From Pseudidiomarina taiwanensis (GTDB lineage Bacteria > Pseudomonadota > Gammaproteobacteria > Enterobacterales > Alteromonadaceae), in assembly GCF_003987435.1 (NCBI RefSeq), contig NZ_PIQG01000002.1, positions 372,001-436,000 on the forward strand: 64,000 nt of DNA, in the 5' to 3' direction. Positions 27,353 to 39,239 of this stretch are shown here, in pieces. Position numbers and translations under genes: made by a program. The first letter of the stretch is position 1. The number at the start of each line of letters is the position of its first letter. The notes below the pieces were generated by a model that was given only the letters and a program-made list of their open reading frames with translations, was not told the DNA's origin and ran no database searches.

Positions 27353-28279
27353 TTAATCCCTTGCCCCTTGCATACTTAATTCCAAAATACGCACAACTAA
27401 ATCAGTAAAATTCAAGCCATACACTGCTGCCGCCTGCGGGACCAGACTTTTTTCTGTCATCCCCGGCACTAAGTTCGCCTCAAGCAATTTGTAATGCCCC
27501 GCATGATCACACATCACATCAATACGGCCCCAGCCAGACCCACCAAGGGCCTCAAAAGCACGCTTGGCCAGATGCTGCAAGGCGCGCTCTTCGGTATCTG
27601 AGAGCCCTGCTGGGCAATGATACTGCGTATCACCCGACTGATATTTCGCCTCATAATCATAAAATTCATGGCTGGTTTCGAGACGAATTGCCGGTAAGGT
27701 TTCATCGCCTAAAATACCTACCGTATACTCCGGCCCCGCCAACCAGGCTTCGACTAGCACTTCATGGTCATATTGATGTGCGGTTGCGAGAGCTTCTGTT
27801 AGTTCCGTTGCGCTAGACGCTGAACCCATGCCAATACTTGATCCCTCACGCACCGGTTTTACCATTACCTTACCGCCTAAACGTTGCAATAATTGCTGAG
27901 CGTCAACTAACTGCCCTCGCTTGATCACGGTACTTTTCGCGACCGGTAAATCGAGGGCTTCCCAAATATGCTTGGTGCGACCTTTATCCATTGCTAGGGC
28001 ACAGGCTAAAACACCACTGCCGGTATACGGCATGCCCATATATTCCAGTGCGCCTTGTACGGTGCCATCTTCACCACCACGGCCGTGTAAGGCGATAAAG
28101 ACCCGGTCAAAATCGGCTTCTTGCAATTCATTCAGCGAACGCTGCTGCGGATCAAATGGATGCGCATCCACTCCTGCTTGTTGTAGTGCCGCTAACACCG
28201 CAGCCCCTGAGCGCAGCGAGATTTCGCGCTCGGCGGAATCACCGCCCATCAATACTGCGACTTTGCCAAAGCGATGCAT
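27353..28279 (-). CDS. ddlB: D-alanine--D-alanine ligase
   Basis: This 308-residue ATP-grasp enzyme makes the D-Ala-D-Ala dipeptide for the murein precursor. Signatures are VAVLMGGDSAEREISLRSG, HGRGGEDGTVQGALEYMGMP, MVKPVREGSSIGMG, VEAWLAGPEYTVGIL and GRIDVMCD...LLEANLVPGMTEKSLVP. The ATP-grasp loop KYQSGDTQYHCPAGL has a Cys-Pro-Ala pattern. The start overlaps the murC stop by 1 base. The dcw position (murC-ddl-ftsQ) indicates the DdlB isoform. Confidence 0.97.
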   Translation of the reverse strand: MHRFGKVAVLMGGDSAEREISLRSGAAVLAALQQAGVDAHPFDPQQRSLNELQEADFDRVFIALHGRGGEDGTVQGALEYMGMPYTGSGVLACALAMDKGRTKHIWEALDLPVAKSTVIKRGQLVDAQQLLQRLGGKVMVKPVREGSSIGMGSASSATELTEALATAHQYDHEVLVEAWLAGPEYTVGILGDETLPAIRLETSHEFYDYEAKYQSGDTQYHCPAGLSDTEERALQHLAKRAFEALGGSGWGRIDVMCDHAGHYKLLEANLVPGMTEKSLVPQAAAVYGLNFTDLVVRILELSMQGARD

Positions 28280-29748
28280 TATTGCTCTCCTTGTTGCGCT
28301 GATTCGAGCTGACCAAGTTCTGTGGCTGCCAACTGCTGCGCAAGCGCACCGATATTGCCGGCCCCTTGGGTCAACACCAAATCATTTCCTTGCAAGACAT
28401 TCGGTAGCACTTGGGCAAGTTCCGTCTGGCTCCCGACATAAATCGGCTCGACCTGACCGCGTAACCGCAGCGACTTGGCAAGCGCCCGACTATCCGCTCC
28501 AGTAATCGGACTTTCGCCGGCACTATAGACATCGAGTAACAACACGATGTCGGCACCACCTAGCACCTGCACGAACTCATCATATAAATCACGCGTCCGC
28601 GAATACCGATGGGGCTGGAAAATCATTACTAAGCGCCGCTCTGGCCAACCCGTGCGAGCCGCTTTAATGGTGACCGCGACCTCAGATGGATGATGGCCAT
28701 AATCATCCACTAACAGAATATCTCCCGAGCCTGTGGGCGCGGCAAAATGACCGAGCTGTTGGAAGCGACGACCAATGCCAGCGAATTTATTGAAGGCGGC
28801 CAAAATCGCTTCATCACTAATGCCTTCGTCAGTCGCTGCAGCAATCGCCGCAAGCGCATTTTGGGCGTTATGCTGACCTGGCAAGTTCAAGCACACCTCG
28901 AGCGGTTCATGGCCTTGGCGATAAACGGTGAAGAAACTTTGTTCGCCCTGTTGCCGATAGTTGGCGCCACGCACATCGGCATCATCACTAAAGCCATAAG
29001 TCATAATTTGGCGGCCGATACGCGGCAACAATTCGCGCACATGAGGGCAATCGATACAGACCACGGCCAGCCCGTAAAATGGCAAGTTATGTAAAAAGTC
29101 GACGTAGGTATCGAGCAATTTATTGAAGTCACCGCCATAGGTATCCATATGGTCAGCTTCGATATTGGTGACAATCGAGACCATCGGCTGCAGATGTAAA
29201 AACGACGCATCGGATTCATCTGCCTCGGCGATCAAGTACTTACTACTGCCTAACTTGGCGTTGGTGCCGGCACTATTGAGCAAGCCCCCAATGACAAACG
29301 TCGGGTCTAACTCGGCCTCGCCAAAGACACTCGCGAGTAAACTTGTGGTGGTGGTTTTACCGTGGGTTCCAGCGACCGCGATACCATGCCGAAAGCGCAT
29401 GAGCTCAGCCAACATCTCAGCGCGCCGCACAATCGGCACCAACTGTTGTTGGGCTGCCACCAGTTCAGGGTTATCCGCTTTAATGGCCGACGACACCACG
29501 ACCACATCAACGGCAGCGACGTTATCGCTATGGTGGCCGATGGTAATGATGGCACCAAATTTACGTAGCCGTTGTACCGTTGCATTTTCAGCCAGATCCG
29601 AGCCACTTACTTGATACCCTTGGTTCAGCAGCACTTCGGCAATTCCACCCATACCCGCACCACCGATCCCGACGAAATGAATACGCCGTACGCGCCGCAT
29701 TTCGGGCACGCTCACTACGGTAAAAGAAGGTGCTTTAGTTTGCGTCAT
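28279..29748 (-). CDS. murC: UDP-N-acetylmuramate--L-alanine ligase
   Basis: This 489-residue ligase adds L-Ala, the first residue of the stem peptide. [20 protein letters not shown] (nucleotide fold), ATP-binding [15 protein letters not shown] near residue 120, [20 protein letters not shown], and the C-terminal [10 protein letters not shown] and FQPHRYSRT motifs are all typical. Its start overlaps the murG stop by 14 bases. Unlike ddl and murG, the N-terminus carries about 15 extra residues before the Rossmann fold. Confidence 0.97.
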   Translation of the reverse strand: MTQTKAPSFTVVSVPEMRRVRRIHFVGIGGAGMGGIAEVLLNQGYQVSGSDLAENATVQRLRKFGAIITIGHHSDNVAAVDVVVVSSAIKADNPELVAAQQQLVPIVRRAEMLAELMRFRHGIAVAGTHGKTTTTSLLASVFGEAELDPTFVIGGLLNSAGTNAKLGSSKYLIAEADESDASFLHLQPMVSIVTNIEADHMDTYGGDFNKLLDTYVDFLHNLPFYGLAVVCIDCPHVRELLPRIGRQIMTYGFSDDADVRGANYRQQGEQSFFTVYRQGHEPLEVCLNLPGQHNAQNALAAIAAATDEGISDEAILAAFNKFAGIGRRFQQLGHFAAPTGSGDILLVDDYGHHPSEVAVTIKAARTGWPERRLVMIFQPHRYSRTRDLYDEFVQVLGGADIVLLLDVYSAGESPITGADSRALAKSLRLRGQVEPIYVGSQTELAQVLPNVLQGNDLVLTQGAGNIGALAQQLAATELGQLESAQQGEQ

Positions 29749-30850
29749 AGTGCCCTGCCTTCATTTGTTCTGGGTTTGCATAGCGTTCACAATTCTCAAC
29801 GACGCGCTGGGTTGCCTGCGGAAACGCCGCCGCTTGCGCCCGTTGTTGCATTTCATGCCGCACACTTGGTTCACTTAGCTGCAACAACTGCTGTAATAAG
29901 GGAGCCTGTTGCTGCAATTCAGTTTGCGGCAATAACATCGCAGCACCGGCGCGGACCAACTCCCGGGCATTAGCGGTTTGGTGGTCATCGACCGCATGCG
30001 GTAACGGGACAAAGACTGCGACTTTACCAAGCATGGCAAGTTCCGCAACGGTCAATGCGCCAGCGCGACAAATCACGATATCGGCAGCGCTATAGGCGCT
30101 ATGCATATCATCAATAAATTCGGTGACCTGCACCTGCTCTAGCGCAAGTGCTTGGTAGCGGTCGCGTACTTCGGCTGCGCGCTCGCGGCCACATTGATGA
30201 GTGACCGCCAAAGGCTGTTTAAGCCGCTCAGCCAATTGTGCGAGTACCGCTGGCACGTGCTGGTTTAGCGCTTGTGCACCGAGGCTACCGCCCACCACTA
30301 AAATACGTAGACTTTTGCTTGTCCCTGAATTTGTGTTTGTTGCAGCTTGCTGCCATTCGCGGCGCAACGGGTTACCGGTGACTTCAGCCTGAGGCAGCTG
30401 TTGGCGTGCCGCGGCAAAGCCCACCATAGTGTGAGTGGCAAGACGCGCTAACAAACGATTGGTCAGCCCAGCAATCGCATTTTGTTCATGCACGAGCAAA
30501 GGCACCCCGAGCCAGCGTGCAGCTAATCCTGCAGGAGCACAGACATACCCCCCGAAACTCAACACCAATTGGACTTGCTGGGCTTGCAGAATCTTTTTCG
30601 CTGCCCGAGTCGCTTGCCATAAGGTCCAAGGTAAGCTCACCTTACGGGCCAAACCTTTGCCGCGTAAGCCTTGCATGGTAATGGTCTGGAGCTCAAAGCC
30701 AGCGGCTGGAACCACACGACTTTCCAGACGCCCTTCATCGGTACCGAGCCAAATAACGCGCCAGCCAAAGTCACGCAATTGCTCGGCCACAGCAAGCGCG
30801 GGAAAGACATGGCCACCGGTGCCGGCGGCAGCGATTAGAACCGTTCTCAT
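29735..30850 (-). CDS. murG: UDP-N-acetylglucosamine transferase MurG (lipid II synthase)
   Basis: This 371-residue membrane-associated glycosyltransferase converts lipid I to lipid II. The glycine-rich G-loops [19 protein letters not shown] and [11 protein letters not shown] are seen. The second substrate region includes HQCGR and the C-terminal domain has [10 protein letters not shown] and [11 protein letters not shown], the UDP-GlcNAc site. The start overlaps the ftsW stop by 4 bases. It sits between ftsW and murC, as in the standard dcw order. Confidence 0.97.
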   Translation of the reverse strand: MRTVLIAAAGTGGHVFPALAVAEQLRDFGWRVIWLGTDEGRLESRVVPAAGFELQTITMQGLRGKGLARKVSLPWTLWQATRAAKKILQAQQVQLVLSFGGYVCAPAGLAARWLGVPLLVHEQNAIAGLTNRLLARLATHTMVGFAAARQQLPQAEVTGNPLRREWQQAATNTNSGTSKSLRILVVGGSLGAQALNQHVPAVLAQLAERLKQPLAVTHQCGRERAAEVRDRYQALALEQVQVTEFIDDMHSAYSAADIVICRAGALTVAELAMLGKVAVFVPLPHAVDDHQTANARELVRAGAAMLLPQTELQQQAPLLQQLLQLSEPSVRHEMQQRAQAAAFPQATQRVVENCERYANPEQMKAGHYDAN

Positions 30851-32073
30851 CCGCGCCCTCCCATCCGAGGAGTGACCTTGAGTTGGCTTAAGCGCACTTC
30901 ATAATCGAGGCGCAATAACACTCCGACTGCTACAAAACTCACCAATAAGCTGGTCCCGCCGTACGAGATAAGTGGCAAGGTAAGGCCTTTAGTCGGCAGC
31001 ATACCGGCCGCACCGCCAATATTGACCATGGCTTGAAAAGCAAACCAAATACCAATGCCATAGGCCATAAAGCCACCAAACTGGAATCCTTGCCGGAGCG
31101 CTTTGCGGCCCAATTGCATGGCGCGGAACACCAAGCCAAAGACCAGCAACAGCACCAAACTAATGCCGATAAACCCGAGTTCTTCACCCACCACGGCCAT
31201 AATAAAGTCGGTATGCGCTTCAGGCAGGTATTGGAGTTTTTGAATACTGTTGCCAAGCCCCTGGCCAAACCAATCCCCGCGGCCAAAGGCCATCAGTGAT
31301 TGGGTCAGCTGATAGCCGCTACCAAAGGGGTCTTCCCATGGATCAAGGAACGAGGTGACCCGGCGCATCCGATACGGCTCGACAATGATCAGCAGGGTAA
31401 TCAATAACGCCATCCCAATCACAATCGCGAAAAACTGCCATAAGCGCGCTCCCGCCAGGAATAACATGCCCACTGCGATCGATGCCATCACCATCAAGGA
31501 GCCAAAATCAGGTTGTAATAACAGCAGACCCGCAAACACCATCAACACCAACAAGGGCTTGATAAAGCCGCGTAAGTTTTCTTGCACTTGGTCCATCCGC
31601 CGAGTCAGATAGCTAGCCATGTAGGTGACGAAAAATAATTTCGCCAGCTCTGCGGTTTGCAGGGTTAATGGGCCGACTCGAATCCAACGTTTGGCGCCAT
31701 TGACCTCATGACCGATGACTAGCACCACGGTGAGCATCAGCATCCCACCGAGCAACAACAGGGCTGAGGTTTTAAACCACCACTGTACCGGGATTTGCAG
31801 AATCACTGCGAGGCAGGCGAAGCCAAGTAATAAATACATGCCGTGGCGGAGAGCAAAGTGAAACGGGTTATCCGTTAAGCGCTCAGCGACGGGGAAAGAT
31901 GAACTGGTTACCATGACAAAACCGAGCGCCACCAATGCCAGCATCAACCACAAAATCACCCGGTCATAAAGCTGTGCTTCACCGGCTTGCCACCAATTAT
32001 GCAGACGTTGCCACAGAGTCGGTTCGAGTGAACCTTGGATACCCAGTTCAAGTTGCTGTTCAGGCCGCGCCAT
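30847..32073 (-). CDS. ftsW: SEDS peptidoglycan glycosyltransferase FtsW
   Basis: This 408-residue SEDS-family membrane protein polymerises septal peptidoglycan with FtsI. About ten hydrophobic helices are visible. Conserved stretches are [28 protein letters not shown] (with the essential Asp), [29 protein letters not shown] and [23 protein letters not shown] 32073 follows a perfect GGAGG ribosome site; a longer frame from 32145 is rejected. It overlaps the murD stop by 14 bases. Confidence 0.97.
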   Translation of the reverse strand: MARPEQQLELGIQGSLEPTLWQRLHNWWQAGEAQLYDRVILWLMLALVALGFVMVTSSSFPVAERLTDNPFHFALRHGMYLLLGFACLAVILQIPVQWWFKTSALLLLGGMLMLTVVLVIGHEVNGAKRWIRVGPLTLQTAELAKLFFVTYMASYLTRRMDQVQENLRGFIKPLLVLMVFAGLLLLQPDFGSLMVMASIAVGMLFLAGARLWQFFAIVIGMALLITLLIIVEPYRMRRVTSFLDPWEDPFGSGYQLTQSLMAFGRGDWFGQGLGNSIQKLQYLPEAHTDFIMAVVGEELGFIGISLVLLLVFGLVFRAMQLGRKALRQGFQFGGFMAYGIGIWFAFQAMVNIGGAAGMLPTKGLTLPLISYGGTSLLVSFVAVGVLLRLDYEVRLSQLKVTPRMGGRG

Positions 32074-33448
32074 AATACGCCTCCACAGCTTGAATAAAAC
32101 GCTCACCGCGCTCTTGGTAATTGGCAAACATATCAAAGCTCGCACACGCTGGCGCGAGTAAAACGAGGCTACCTGGCGTGGCCACTTGCGCCGCTAACGC
32201 GACCGCTTGCTGAAGGTCTTTGGCGCTTTGATGAGTCTCCGAGTGCGGATACACACTGGCGATGCGTTGACCGTCTCGACCTATGGTAATGAGCTCATCT
32301 ACCGCCTTCAGTGCTTCTTTAAACACGCTGAAATTCGCTTCTTTACCCTCACCGCCCGCAATTAAGATGAGCTTGCCACTAACGACCGGGCGTAAGCCCG
32401 TAATTGCGGCCTCAGCGGCGCCAATATTGGTCGCTTTTGAATCATTGATCCAACGTACCCCGTCAAATTCTCCGACCAGCTGACAACGATGTGGCAGTCC
32501 GCTGAACTCACGAATAACCTGCAGCACAGGTGCCGCAGTGATGTCGATGCAAAGCGCTTCTGCTAAGCCACAAGCGGCTTGAATATTCAATAGGTTATGA
32601 ACCCCGGAAAGCTGTAATTCGGTGCTCGCCAACAAAGGCTGCTGCGCGCGTTCGATGTGAACCGGCTGGGTTGCCGTTAAACCATAAATATGGGGCGCCT
32701 CTGGCTCACTTGGGTGCGCCGAAAAGGTACGCTCCGCGGCAACGGCTTGAACTGGCTTGGTGCTATATTGATCGCGATTCCAAATCGCAGTGTGGGCATG
32801 GGTGTAGATGCGCTGCTTCGCCTTTTCGTAATCTTGCCGACTGGCGTAGCGGTCTAAGTGATCATCGCTAAAGTTCAAAATGGTTGCGGCTTTAAGCTCA
32901 GTGTGCGCCATCAACTCGAGCTGAAAACTCGAAAGCTCTAACACATAAACATCAACAGCAGCTGTAGTCGTCAGCAAATCCAATACTGGGGTACCAATAT
33001 TGCCTCCAACAGCGACGCGCTGCCCGGCCGCTTGCACAATTGCAGCGGTTAATTCGGTTACGGTGGATTTCCCGTTCGACCCGGTTATCCCCACAATGGG
33101 TTGCTGCACTTGTGCAGCAAATAAGTCGATATCACCCAATAGTGGAATGTCGGCATCGATTGCCATTTGCAGAACCGGATGACGCAAATCAATGCCGGGG
33201 CTAACAATCAAGGCATCAAGGCCGAGCACCTGTTCAACTTGGAAATCGCCAAAATAAGCGCTGAGTGATTGACCGAACTCAGCCTCAAGCTGCTGCACTC
33301 GTTCTCCGACCGCAGCTTCACTGCGACTATCGAATAGAAACGGGGCAAAACCTTCACGGAGTAGATAGCGCGCAACAGACAGACCGGTTTGACCGAGCCC
33401 GATCACCCCTATATCTGTGTAGTCTGTTAAATTGACCCGCGTTGTCAT
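32060..33448 (-). CDS. murD: UDP-N-acetylmuramoylalanine--D-glutamate ligase
   Basis: This 462-residue ligase adds D-Glu to the stem peptide. ATP-binding [16 protein letters not shown] lies near residue 112. [30 protein letters not shown] (with the His ligand), [24 protein letters not shown] and the C-terminal [11 protein letters not shown] motif are conserved. The N-terminal fold ([18 protein letters not shown]) binds UDP. The gene overlaps ftsW. Confidence 0.97.
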   Translation of the reverse strand: MTTRVNLTDYTDIGVIGLGQTGLSVARYLLREGFAPFLFDSRSEAAVGERVQQLEAEFGQSLSAYFGDFQVEQVLGLDALIVSPGIDLRHPVLQMAIDADIPLLGDIDLFAAQVQQPIVGITGSNGKSTVTELTAAIVQAAGQRVAVGGNIGTPVLDLLTTTAAVDVYVLELSSFQLELMAHTELKAATILNFSDDHLDRYASRQDYEKAKQRIYTHAHTAIWNRDQYSTKPVQAVAAERTFSAHPSEPEAPHIYGLTATQPVHIERAQQPLLASTELQLSGVHNLLNIQAACGLAEALCIDITAAPVLQVIREFSGLPHRCQLVGEFDGVRWINDSKATNIGAAEAAITGLRPVVSGKLILIAGGEGKEANFSVFKEALKAVDELITIGRDGQRIASVYPHSETHQSAKDLQQAVALAAQVATPGSLVLLAPACASFDMFANYQERGERFIQAVEAYYGAA

Positions 33449-33492
33449 ACTCTCTTTTTACCTTCTATCGAGGCTTATTTATGGTGTCTTGT

Positions 33493-34575
33493 TTAACGCA
33501 GCTTCAAGGTCGCCAAACCAATCAGCACAAACACTAATGATAAAATCCAAAAGCGCACGATAACGCGTGGCTCTGGCCAACCTTTTAATTCGTAATGATG
33601 ATGAATCGGAGCCATTCGGAACACGCGTTTACCGCGCAGCTTGTAAGAACCGACTTGCAACATCACCGAGACGGTCTCCATCACAAACACGCCGCCCATA
33701 ATGAACAGCACAAATTCCTGGCGCACCAGCACCGCAATCATGCCCAACGCAGCTCCAAGGGCGAGCGAACCGACGTCGCCCATAAATACCAAGGCTGGGT
33801 AGGTATTGAACCAAAGGAAACCTAACCCCGCACCGCAAATCGCGGTACAGACAATGATCAACTCACCGGCTAAAGGCAGATGTGGAATATTCAGGTATTC
33901 GGCGAAATTGACGTTCCCCGCAGCGTACGCAAATACCCCGAGCGCTCCCGCCACCATAATGGTTGGCACAATCGCTAGCCCATCAAGGCCATCGGTTAAA
34001 TTCACCGCATTGCTGGTACCGACCACGACAAAATAGGCCAGCACAATATAAAGCAGCCCAAGCTGCGGCATCACCTCTTTGAAAAACGGCACCAGCAGTT
34101 GGGTTTCAGCACCTACTGTGGCGCTAAAATAAAGGTACGTGGCGGCGGTTGCTGCAATCGCGGATTGCCAAAAATACTTCCACTTAGCGGGTAAGCCGCG
34201 CGAGTTTTTCTGCACCACTTTGCGATAGTCATCAACAAAGCCAACTAAGCCAAAGCCCAAGACGATTACCAACAACACTTGCACATAGCGGTTGGCGAGG
34301 TCAGCCCAGAGTAAAGTCGCGACCACAATTGAGGCGATAATCAGTAAGCCTCCCATGGTTGGGGTACCGGCTTTGCTTAGGTGTGATTGTGGGCCATCAT
34401 CGCGCACCGCTTGACCAATTTGCAGGCGCTGTAAATACCGGATCAGCCAAGGTCCGAGCCAGAGCGAGATTAATAAAGCGGTCAGCACGCTCAAAATAGC
34501 GCGCATGGTTAAGTACGAGAAAACGTTAAAAATGCTCGCGTATTGCGTCAGGTATTCTGCTAACCACACTAACAT
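33493..34575 (-). CDS. mraY: Phospho-N-acetylmuramoyl-pentapeptide transferase
   Basis: This 360-residue polytopic enzyme makes lipid I from UDP-MurNAc-pentapeptide and undecaprenyl phosphate. Hallmarks are [10 protein letters not shown], the aspartates in [23 protein letters not shown], the [12 protein letters not shown] motif and the histidine cluster in [10 protein letters not shown]. Ten membrane segments can be traced. The start overlaps the murF stop by 7 bases. It is the target of phage protein E-type inhibitors and several antibiotics (family knowledge). Confidence 0.98.
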   Translation of the reverse strand: MLVWLAEYLTQYASIFNVFSYLTMRAILSVLTALLISLWLGPWLIRYLQRLQIGQAVRDDGPQSHLSKAGTPTMGGLLIIASIVVATLLWADLANRYVQVLLVIVLGFGLVGFVDDYRKVVQKNSRGLPAKWKYFWQSAIAATAATYLYFSATVGAETQLLVPFFKEVMPQLGLLYIVLAYFVVVGTSNAVNLTDGLDGLAIVPTIMVAGALGVFAYAAGNVNFAEYLNIPHLPLAGELIIVCTAICGAGLGFLWFNTYPALVFMGDVGSLALGAALGMIAVLVRQEFVLFIMGGVFVMETVSVMLQVGSYKLRGKRVFRMAPIHHHYELKGWPEPRVIVRFWILSLVFVLIGLATLKLR

Positions 34576-36011
34576 GCGTGTTGTCCTTCTGAATCAATTC
34601 GGGGTTGCAGTTCTGCTTGGCGCACCTCGAGTGCTTGAATCACTCGTTCCATGTGGGCGCTACGCGATCCTTTCGCTAAAATTGTAACCGGAGCTGGGGC
34701 TTGCTGAACCGTTGCGATAATGGCTCCGATTAGGCCCTCAAAATCAGAGAAGTGGCGGCCTCCACGACCATTAAAAACTTCACTTGCGCTCTGGCTCAAC
34801 ACGCCAAGGGTAAATAAATTATTAATGCCAACTTTGATCGCGTACGCACCAATTTCTTCATGGTACTGACGCGCTTGCGCGCCAAGCTCACCCATATCAC
34901 CTAGGGCCATGATGGTATAACCGGGATATGCGCCAAGCATATCGAGTGCAGCTTTGACCGAGCCAACATTCGCGTTATAGGTGTCATCGATGAGTTGTAA
35001 GTGCTCACTTACTTGGACCACATTTAGGCGTCCAGCAACCGGTTCGAGTTGCGCCAAGGCCGTGACTGCCTGTTGCAGCGGACAGCCTACCGCAACCGCC
35101 GCGGTCAGTGCCACCACGGCATTGTCAACGTTATGTAAACCCGGCAAATTCAACTTCACGCGGGTCGGCTCAGCTGCAAACCGAGCGGCCAAATGTAGGG
35201 TAAACTCGGCACAGCCGCGGCTATCAATGGTGATGTCATCAGCATAACAATCTGCCTGTGCATAGCCATTTTGCAGTTGCCCAAAGCTGAGATGGTTGCG
35301 GCTGTTGAGCTGTTGCTGCCAGCACTCGGCAAATTCAGAGTTTTGTGGAGTGAGCGCGAGGCCATCGGCAGCGAGCGCTCTAAAAATTTCGCTTTTGGCA
35401 CGAAACACGCCATGAATCGAGCCAAATCCTTCTACATGAGCCGGTGCGACGTTATTAATAATGGCCACATCAGGCTCGGTTAAGCGGGTGGTATAAGCAA
35501 TTTCGCCCAAGTGGTTCGCGCCCAGCTCAACCACAGCATAGCGATCGGCTTGAGTAAGTCGTAATAGCGTTAACGGTACGCCGATATCATTATTGAAATT
35601 ACCAGCGGTAGCGAGGACTTGCCCTTGGCTATTGAGAATCTTGGCCAGCATCTCTTTGACCGTGGTTTTGCCGCTACTGCCGGTAATCGCAATCACGGTT
35701 GGGTTCACTTCTTTACGCACCGCATGGGCGAGCTGGCCGAGCGCATAGCGGGTATCTGCCACTACAATTTGCGAGATCGCACCGGCTTGCTCTGCGCTAA
35801 GCGACTGTTGCACCATCAATGCAGCGGCACCTGAGGCAATTGCATCAGCAAGAAATGCATGGGCATCGTAGCGGTCACCTTTTAGCGCGACAAATAGACT
35901 CGCAGGCGGTAAGTTTCGGGTATCGGTGGAGACCACCTCGATACTTTGGTCGGCGCCAAGAAGTTGCCCTTCGACTTGTGCTGCAATCCAACTGAGGCTG
36001 ACTTTAATCAT
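34569..36011 (-). CDS. murF: UDP-N-acetylmuramoyl-tripeptide--D-alanyl-D-alanine ligase
   Basis: This 480-residue ligase adds the D-Ala-D-Ala dipeptide. The ATP loop [17 protein letters not shown] is near residue 105. [25 protein letters not shown], the [18 protein letters not shown] segment, and [15 protein letters not shown] plus LGDMGELG are conserved. The N-terminal [24 protein letters not shown] segment binds the UDP-sugar. Overlap with murE is 4 bases. Confidence 0.97.
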   Translation of the reverse strand: MIKVSLSWIAAQVEGQLLGADQSIEVVSTDTRNLPPASLFVALKGDRYDAHAFLADAIASGAAALMVQQSLSAEQAGAISQIVVADTRYALGQLAHAVRKEVNPTVIAITGSSGKTTVKEMLAKILNSQGQVLATAGNFNNDIGVPLTLLRLTQADRYAVVELGANHLGEIAYTTRLTEPDVAIINNVAPAHVEGFGSIHGVFRAKSEIFRALAADGLALTPQNSEFAECWQQQLNSRNHLSFGQLQNGYAQADCYADDITIDSRGCAEFTLHLAARFAAEPTRVKLNLPGLHNVDNAVVALTAAVAVGCPLQQAVTALAQLEPVAGRLNVVQVSEHLQLIDDTYNANVGSVKAALDMLGAYPGYTIMALGDMGELGAQARQYHEEIGAYAIKVGINNLFTLGVLSQSASEVFNGRGGRHFSDFEGLIGAIIATVQQAPAPVTILAKGSRSAHMERVIQALEVRQAELQPRIDSEGQHAC

Positions 36012-37495
36012 AAGTCGACCTCCAGAGTCTGATTGTTGAGCAAGGCTTGCACTTCGGCGCGCTCATCATAAGGCAAGCGCTGTTGACCGATGACTTGATA
36101 ATTCTCGTGGCCTTTACCCGCCAAGATAATCACATCGTCACTGGCAGCTTGTTGCAGGGCCTTTTGCAGCGCTTCGCGCCGGCCAAATTGAACGTCAACA
36201 TGGCGTCGATTTGGCATCCCAGTGAGGATGTCATTGACAATATGTGCGGGTTCTTCGGTGCGTGGGTTATCGTCAGTTACGATCACGCGATCCGCTAATT
36301 CGGCTGCGACACGTCCCATTTGTGGACGTTTCCCGCGATCACGGTCGCCGCCGCAACCAAATACGACCCATAGCTGGCCTTTGCAGTGTTTCCGCGTCGC
36401 CGTCAACACTTGTTGGAGGGCATCTGGGGTGTGCGCATAATCCACAATCACTACTGGTTTTCCTGCGGCGCTAAAGGCTTCCATTCGTCCTGGGATCGGC
36501 TCAAGCTGGCGAATAGCAGCAACAATATCTGCACTTGGATAAGCTAGGCTTAAGAGTGCGGTCACCGCTGCCAACACGTTATACACGTTAAAGCTGCCAA
36601 GCAAAGGCGAGCACACCGAATGCCGTTCAACTTGATCTGCAGCAATACGAATACACAAGGTAAATTGAGTTTGCTGGGCGCTGTACTGCACCTCTTCGGC
36701 CCACACACTGTGCTGCGCAGTTTGCGCCCGCAGGCTATAGCGCCAGCTATCCGAGCGATCTGGCAACCACGCGGCTAACGCTGAATCATCGCAGTTGACC
36801 ACGCTTTGAGCACTATCTAATTCGGTAAACAAGCGCCGTTTTGCGCCGGTGTAATTGACCATAGTACCGTGATAGTCAAGGTGATCACGGCTGATATTGG
36901 TGGCCACTGCAGCAGCGAAGGTCACCGCCTCAACACGCCGTTGTACGAGGGCATGGGACGAGACTTCCATCGCCACTACGGTTGCGCCCTCGGCTTTTAA
37001 GCTGGCTAGACGTTGTTGGACCGCAAGTGGATCAGGAGTGGTGTGGGTCTCAGCACTCAAGCGACCTGGAAAGCCACTGCCGGTGGTTCCGATCACAGCC
37101 GCTTGCTCACCCAGCTGATTCAACAGCTGAGCAAGAATGTAGGTTACCGAGGTTTTACCATTGGTCCCCGTTACTCCAATCACTTTAAGTTGCTGCGATG
37201 GGTGTTGATAGAAGCGACCAGCGATTGCAGAGAGCTGGTTCTTCAAGTCCGGGACTTCAATCACATAGCCGTTCCCACGTGCTTCAATCCCAACGCAATC
37301 GGACTCAGCCAATACCACACTGGCACCTTGCACTAGAGCTTGCTCAATAAAGTCGCGCCCATCGACCTGATAACCGGGCACCGCAACGAAGCAATCGCCA
37401 CCAGCCACTTGGCGGCTATCAAGTTTTAAGCCACTGACATCAAGCGGTGGCAGCGGCAATGGGTAGTAACCGAGTAACTGTTGCAAACTAATCAC
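36008..37495 (-). CDS. murE: UDP-N-acetylmuramoyl-L-alanyl-D-glutamate--2,6-diaminopimelate ligase
   Basis: This 495-residue ligase adds meso-diaminopimelate. The ATP loop is IGVTGTNGKTSVTYILAQL. The substrate selectivity motif DNPRTEEP specifies diaminopimelate rather than lysine. VDYAHTPDALQQVL and FGCGGDRDRGKRPQMG are typical. The GTG at 37495 is chosen because a strong GGAGGT lies 5 bases upstream (in the ftsI tail) and gives exactly the E. coli MurE length; an in-frame ATG at 37555 would extend 60 bases into ftsI. Overlap with ftsI is 8 bases. Confidence 0.97.
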   Translation of the reverse strand: MISLQQLLGYYPLPLPPLDVSGLKLDSRQVAGGDCFVAVPGYQVDGRDFIEQALVQGASVVLAESDCVGIEARGNGYVIEVPDLKNQLSAIAGRFYQHPSQQLKVIGVTGTNGKTSVTYILAQLLNQLGEQAAVIGTTGSGFPGRLSAETHTTPDPLAVQQRLASLKAEGATVVAMEVSSHALVQRRVEAVTFAAAVATNISRDHLDYHGTMVNYTGAKRRLFTELDSAQSVVNCDDSALAAWLPDRSDSWRYSLRAQTAQHSVWAEEVQYSAQQTQFTLCIRIAADQVERHSVCSPLLGSFNVYNVLAAVTALLSLAYPSADIVAAIRQLEPIPGRMEAFSAAGKPVVIVDYAHTPDALQQVLTATRKHCKGQLWVVFGCGGDRDRGKRPQMGRVAAELADRVIVTDDNPRTEEPAHIVNDILTGMPNRRHVDVQFGRREALQKALQQAASDDVIILAGKGHENYQVIGQQRLPYDERAEVQALLNNQTLEVDL

Positions 37496-39239
37496 TTGGA
37501 CCTCCAAAGCCCGCAACGCGAAGCTGGGTATCCTCAAAGTTATCTGGCGCAACATTCATAATGCGCAGTGCATCTCCAACAATTTCTGCAAACACGGGGG
37601 CTGATACATCGCCACCATAATATTCATCGCCGCTCGGCTCGTTGATCGTCACCACCACCGCAATTTTCGGGTTACTGACCGGCGCAACACCGGCAAACAA
37701 GGTGACATATTCATCGCCGTATCCACCGGCGACCGCTTTGCGTGAAGTACCGGTTTTACCCGCCACGCGATAACCTTTGACCCGAGCCTTATCGGCGCTA
37801 CCGACGCGCACCACGTTCTCTAACATGGCCAGCAAGGCTTCCGCATTTTCCTGTTTGAACACGCGCTCACCCGCTGGAATACCCTCGCGCCGCTGAATGG
37901 TTAACGGCCGCTTCACCCCACCAGCACCGATAATGGCGTAAGCTTGCGCCAATTGCAGCGTGGTTACTGATAAGCCATAACCAAAACTCATGGTGGCGAT
38001 TTCAAAGTCCGACCAACGGCGGCGATTTGACAACATGCCAAAACTTTCACCTAAAATATTCGCCTCGGTGTCGTTACCGAAACCAACCGCGGAATAAACA
38101 TCCATCAATTTGTCGATACCCACCGCCAACGCAATTTTGGCCGAGCCCATATTGCTCGAGTGCTCAAGGATTTCGCTGATGCTTAATTCACCGCGATTTT
38201 TCGGGTCGCTAACCCGCCGTCCACCGAGCCGCATCCAGCCCGGACTGGTATCAATCGCATCATCCGGTTTGATGAGGCCCGCCTCTAACCCAGCAAGTAC
38301 TGCCAGCGGCTTCATGGTTGAACCTGGTTCATAAGCATCGGTGATGGCGCGGTTACGTAATTTGTGCGGCTGTAAGTCGGCACGATTATTAGGGTTGTAG
38401 GACGGGCTGTTGACCATCGCCAAAATTTCGCCAGTTTCAATGTCAACAATCACTGCTGAGCCAGAAGTCGCCTGATGATAGCGCACGGCTTTTTTGACTT
38501 CGGCATAAGCAAGGGATTGTAACCGCTGGTCGATACTCAGGGTCAGTTGCTGTGGTTGTTGTGCTTCTTCTTCATGCAAAACTTCAACAACCCGTCCTTG
38601 CGCATCCTTGCGATAAACTCGTTCACCGGGGACTCCGGTGAGAACCTGATCATAAAGAGCTTCAAGCCCTTCGATACCGCGCCCATCAATATCGGTAAAA
38701 CCGACCACATGCGCGGCAATTTCGCCGACGGGATAAAACCGCCGCGACTCTTGTTTTAAATAGACGCCGGGAATATCAAGCTGACGGACAAACTCGGCGA
38801 CCGCAGGCGTCACTTTGCGTTCTATGTAAACAAAGCGGCGCTCAGGGTCTTTGACCTTGTTAATGAGAGCATCGACGTCGGTGCGGAACACTTCTGCCAG
38901 TGCCAACCAACGCTCTGCATCAGCGAGGCCATTACCCTCGTGGACGCGTTTGGGATCCGCCCACACCGTTTGTACCGGCACACTCACAGCCAGCTCACGA
39001 CCGTAACGGTCGGTAATAGTGCCACGTTGAACATCTGTTGCTGCGGCACGCAATGAGCGCCGATCGCCCTCATAAATCAGTCGTTCTGGTTCAATCACCT
39101 GAATATAGGCTACCCGCACTGTCAGCGACCCCAACACTAACAGCAGCACACTCAAGGCAAAGTAAAAACGCCCTTGGCCTAAATGCGGCGCAGACTTTTT
39201 CACGCGTTTCACTGAACTTGCAGGACGTTTTAATGCCAT
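37488..39239 (-). CDS. ftsI: Penicillin-binding protein 3, septal transpeptidase
   Basis: This 583-residue protein cross-links septal peptidoglycan. It has a cytosolic N-terminus, one membrane helix (about 24-45), the pedestal domain (about 60-220, ending near RVVEVLHEEE) and a transpeptidase domain. The catalytic Ser is in GSTMKPLAV near residue 304. SSN lies in EHSSNMGSAK and the KTG motif in VAGKTGTSRKA near residue 495. Its start overlaps ftsL, and it works with FtsW. Confidence 0.98.
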   Translation of the reverse strand: MALKRPASSVKRVKKSAPHLGQGRFYFALSVLLLVLGSLTVRVAYIQVIEPERLIYEGDRRSLRAAATDVQRGTITDRYGRELAVSVPVQTVWADPKRVHEGNGLADAERWLALAEVFRTDVDALINKVKDPERRFVYIERKVTPAVAEFVRQLDIPGVYLKQESRRFYPVGEIAAHVVGFTDIDGRGIEGLEALYDQVLTGVPGERVYRKDAQGRVVEVLHEEEAQQPQQLTLSIDQRLQSLAYAEVKKAVRYHQATSGSAVIVDIETGEILAMVNSPSYNPNNRADLQPHKLRNRAITDAYEPGSTMKPLAVLAGLEAGLIKPDDAIDTSPGWMRLGGRRVSDPKNRGELSISEILEHSSNMGSAKIALAVGIDKLMDVYSAVGFGNDTEANILGESFGMLSNRRRWSDFEIATMSFGYGLSVTTLQLAQAYAIIGAGGVKRPLTIQRREGIPAGERVFKQENAEALLAMLENVVRVGSADKARVKGYRVAGKTGTSRKAVAGGYGDEYVTLFAGVAPVSNPKIAVVVTINEPSGDEYYGGDVSAPVFAEIVGDALRIMNVAPDNFEDTQLRVAGFGGPSD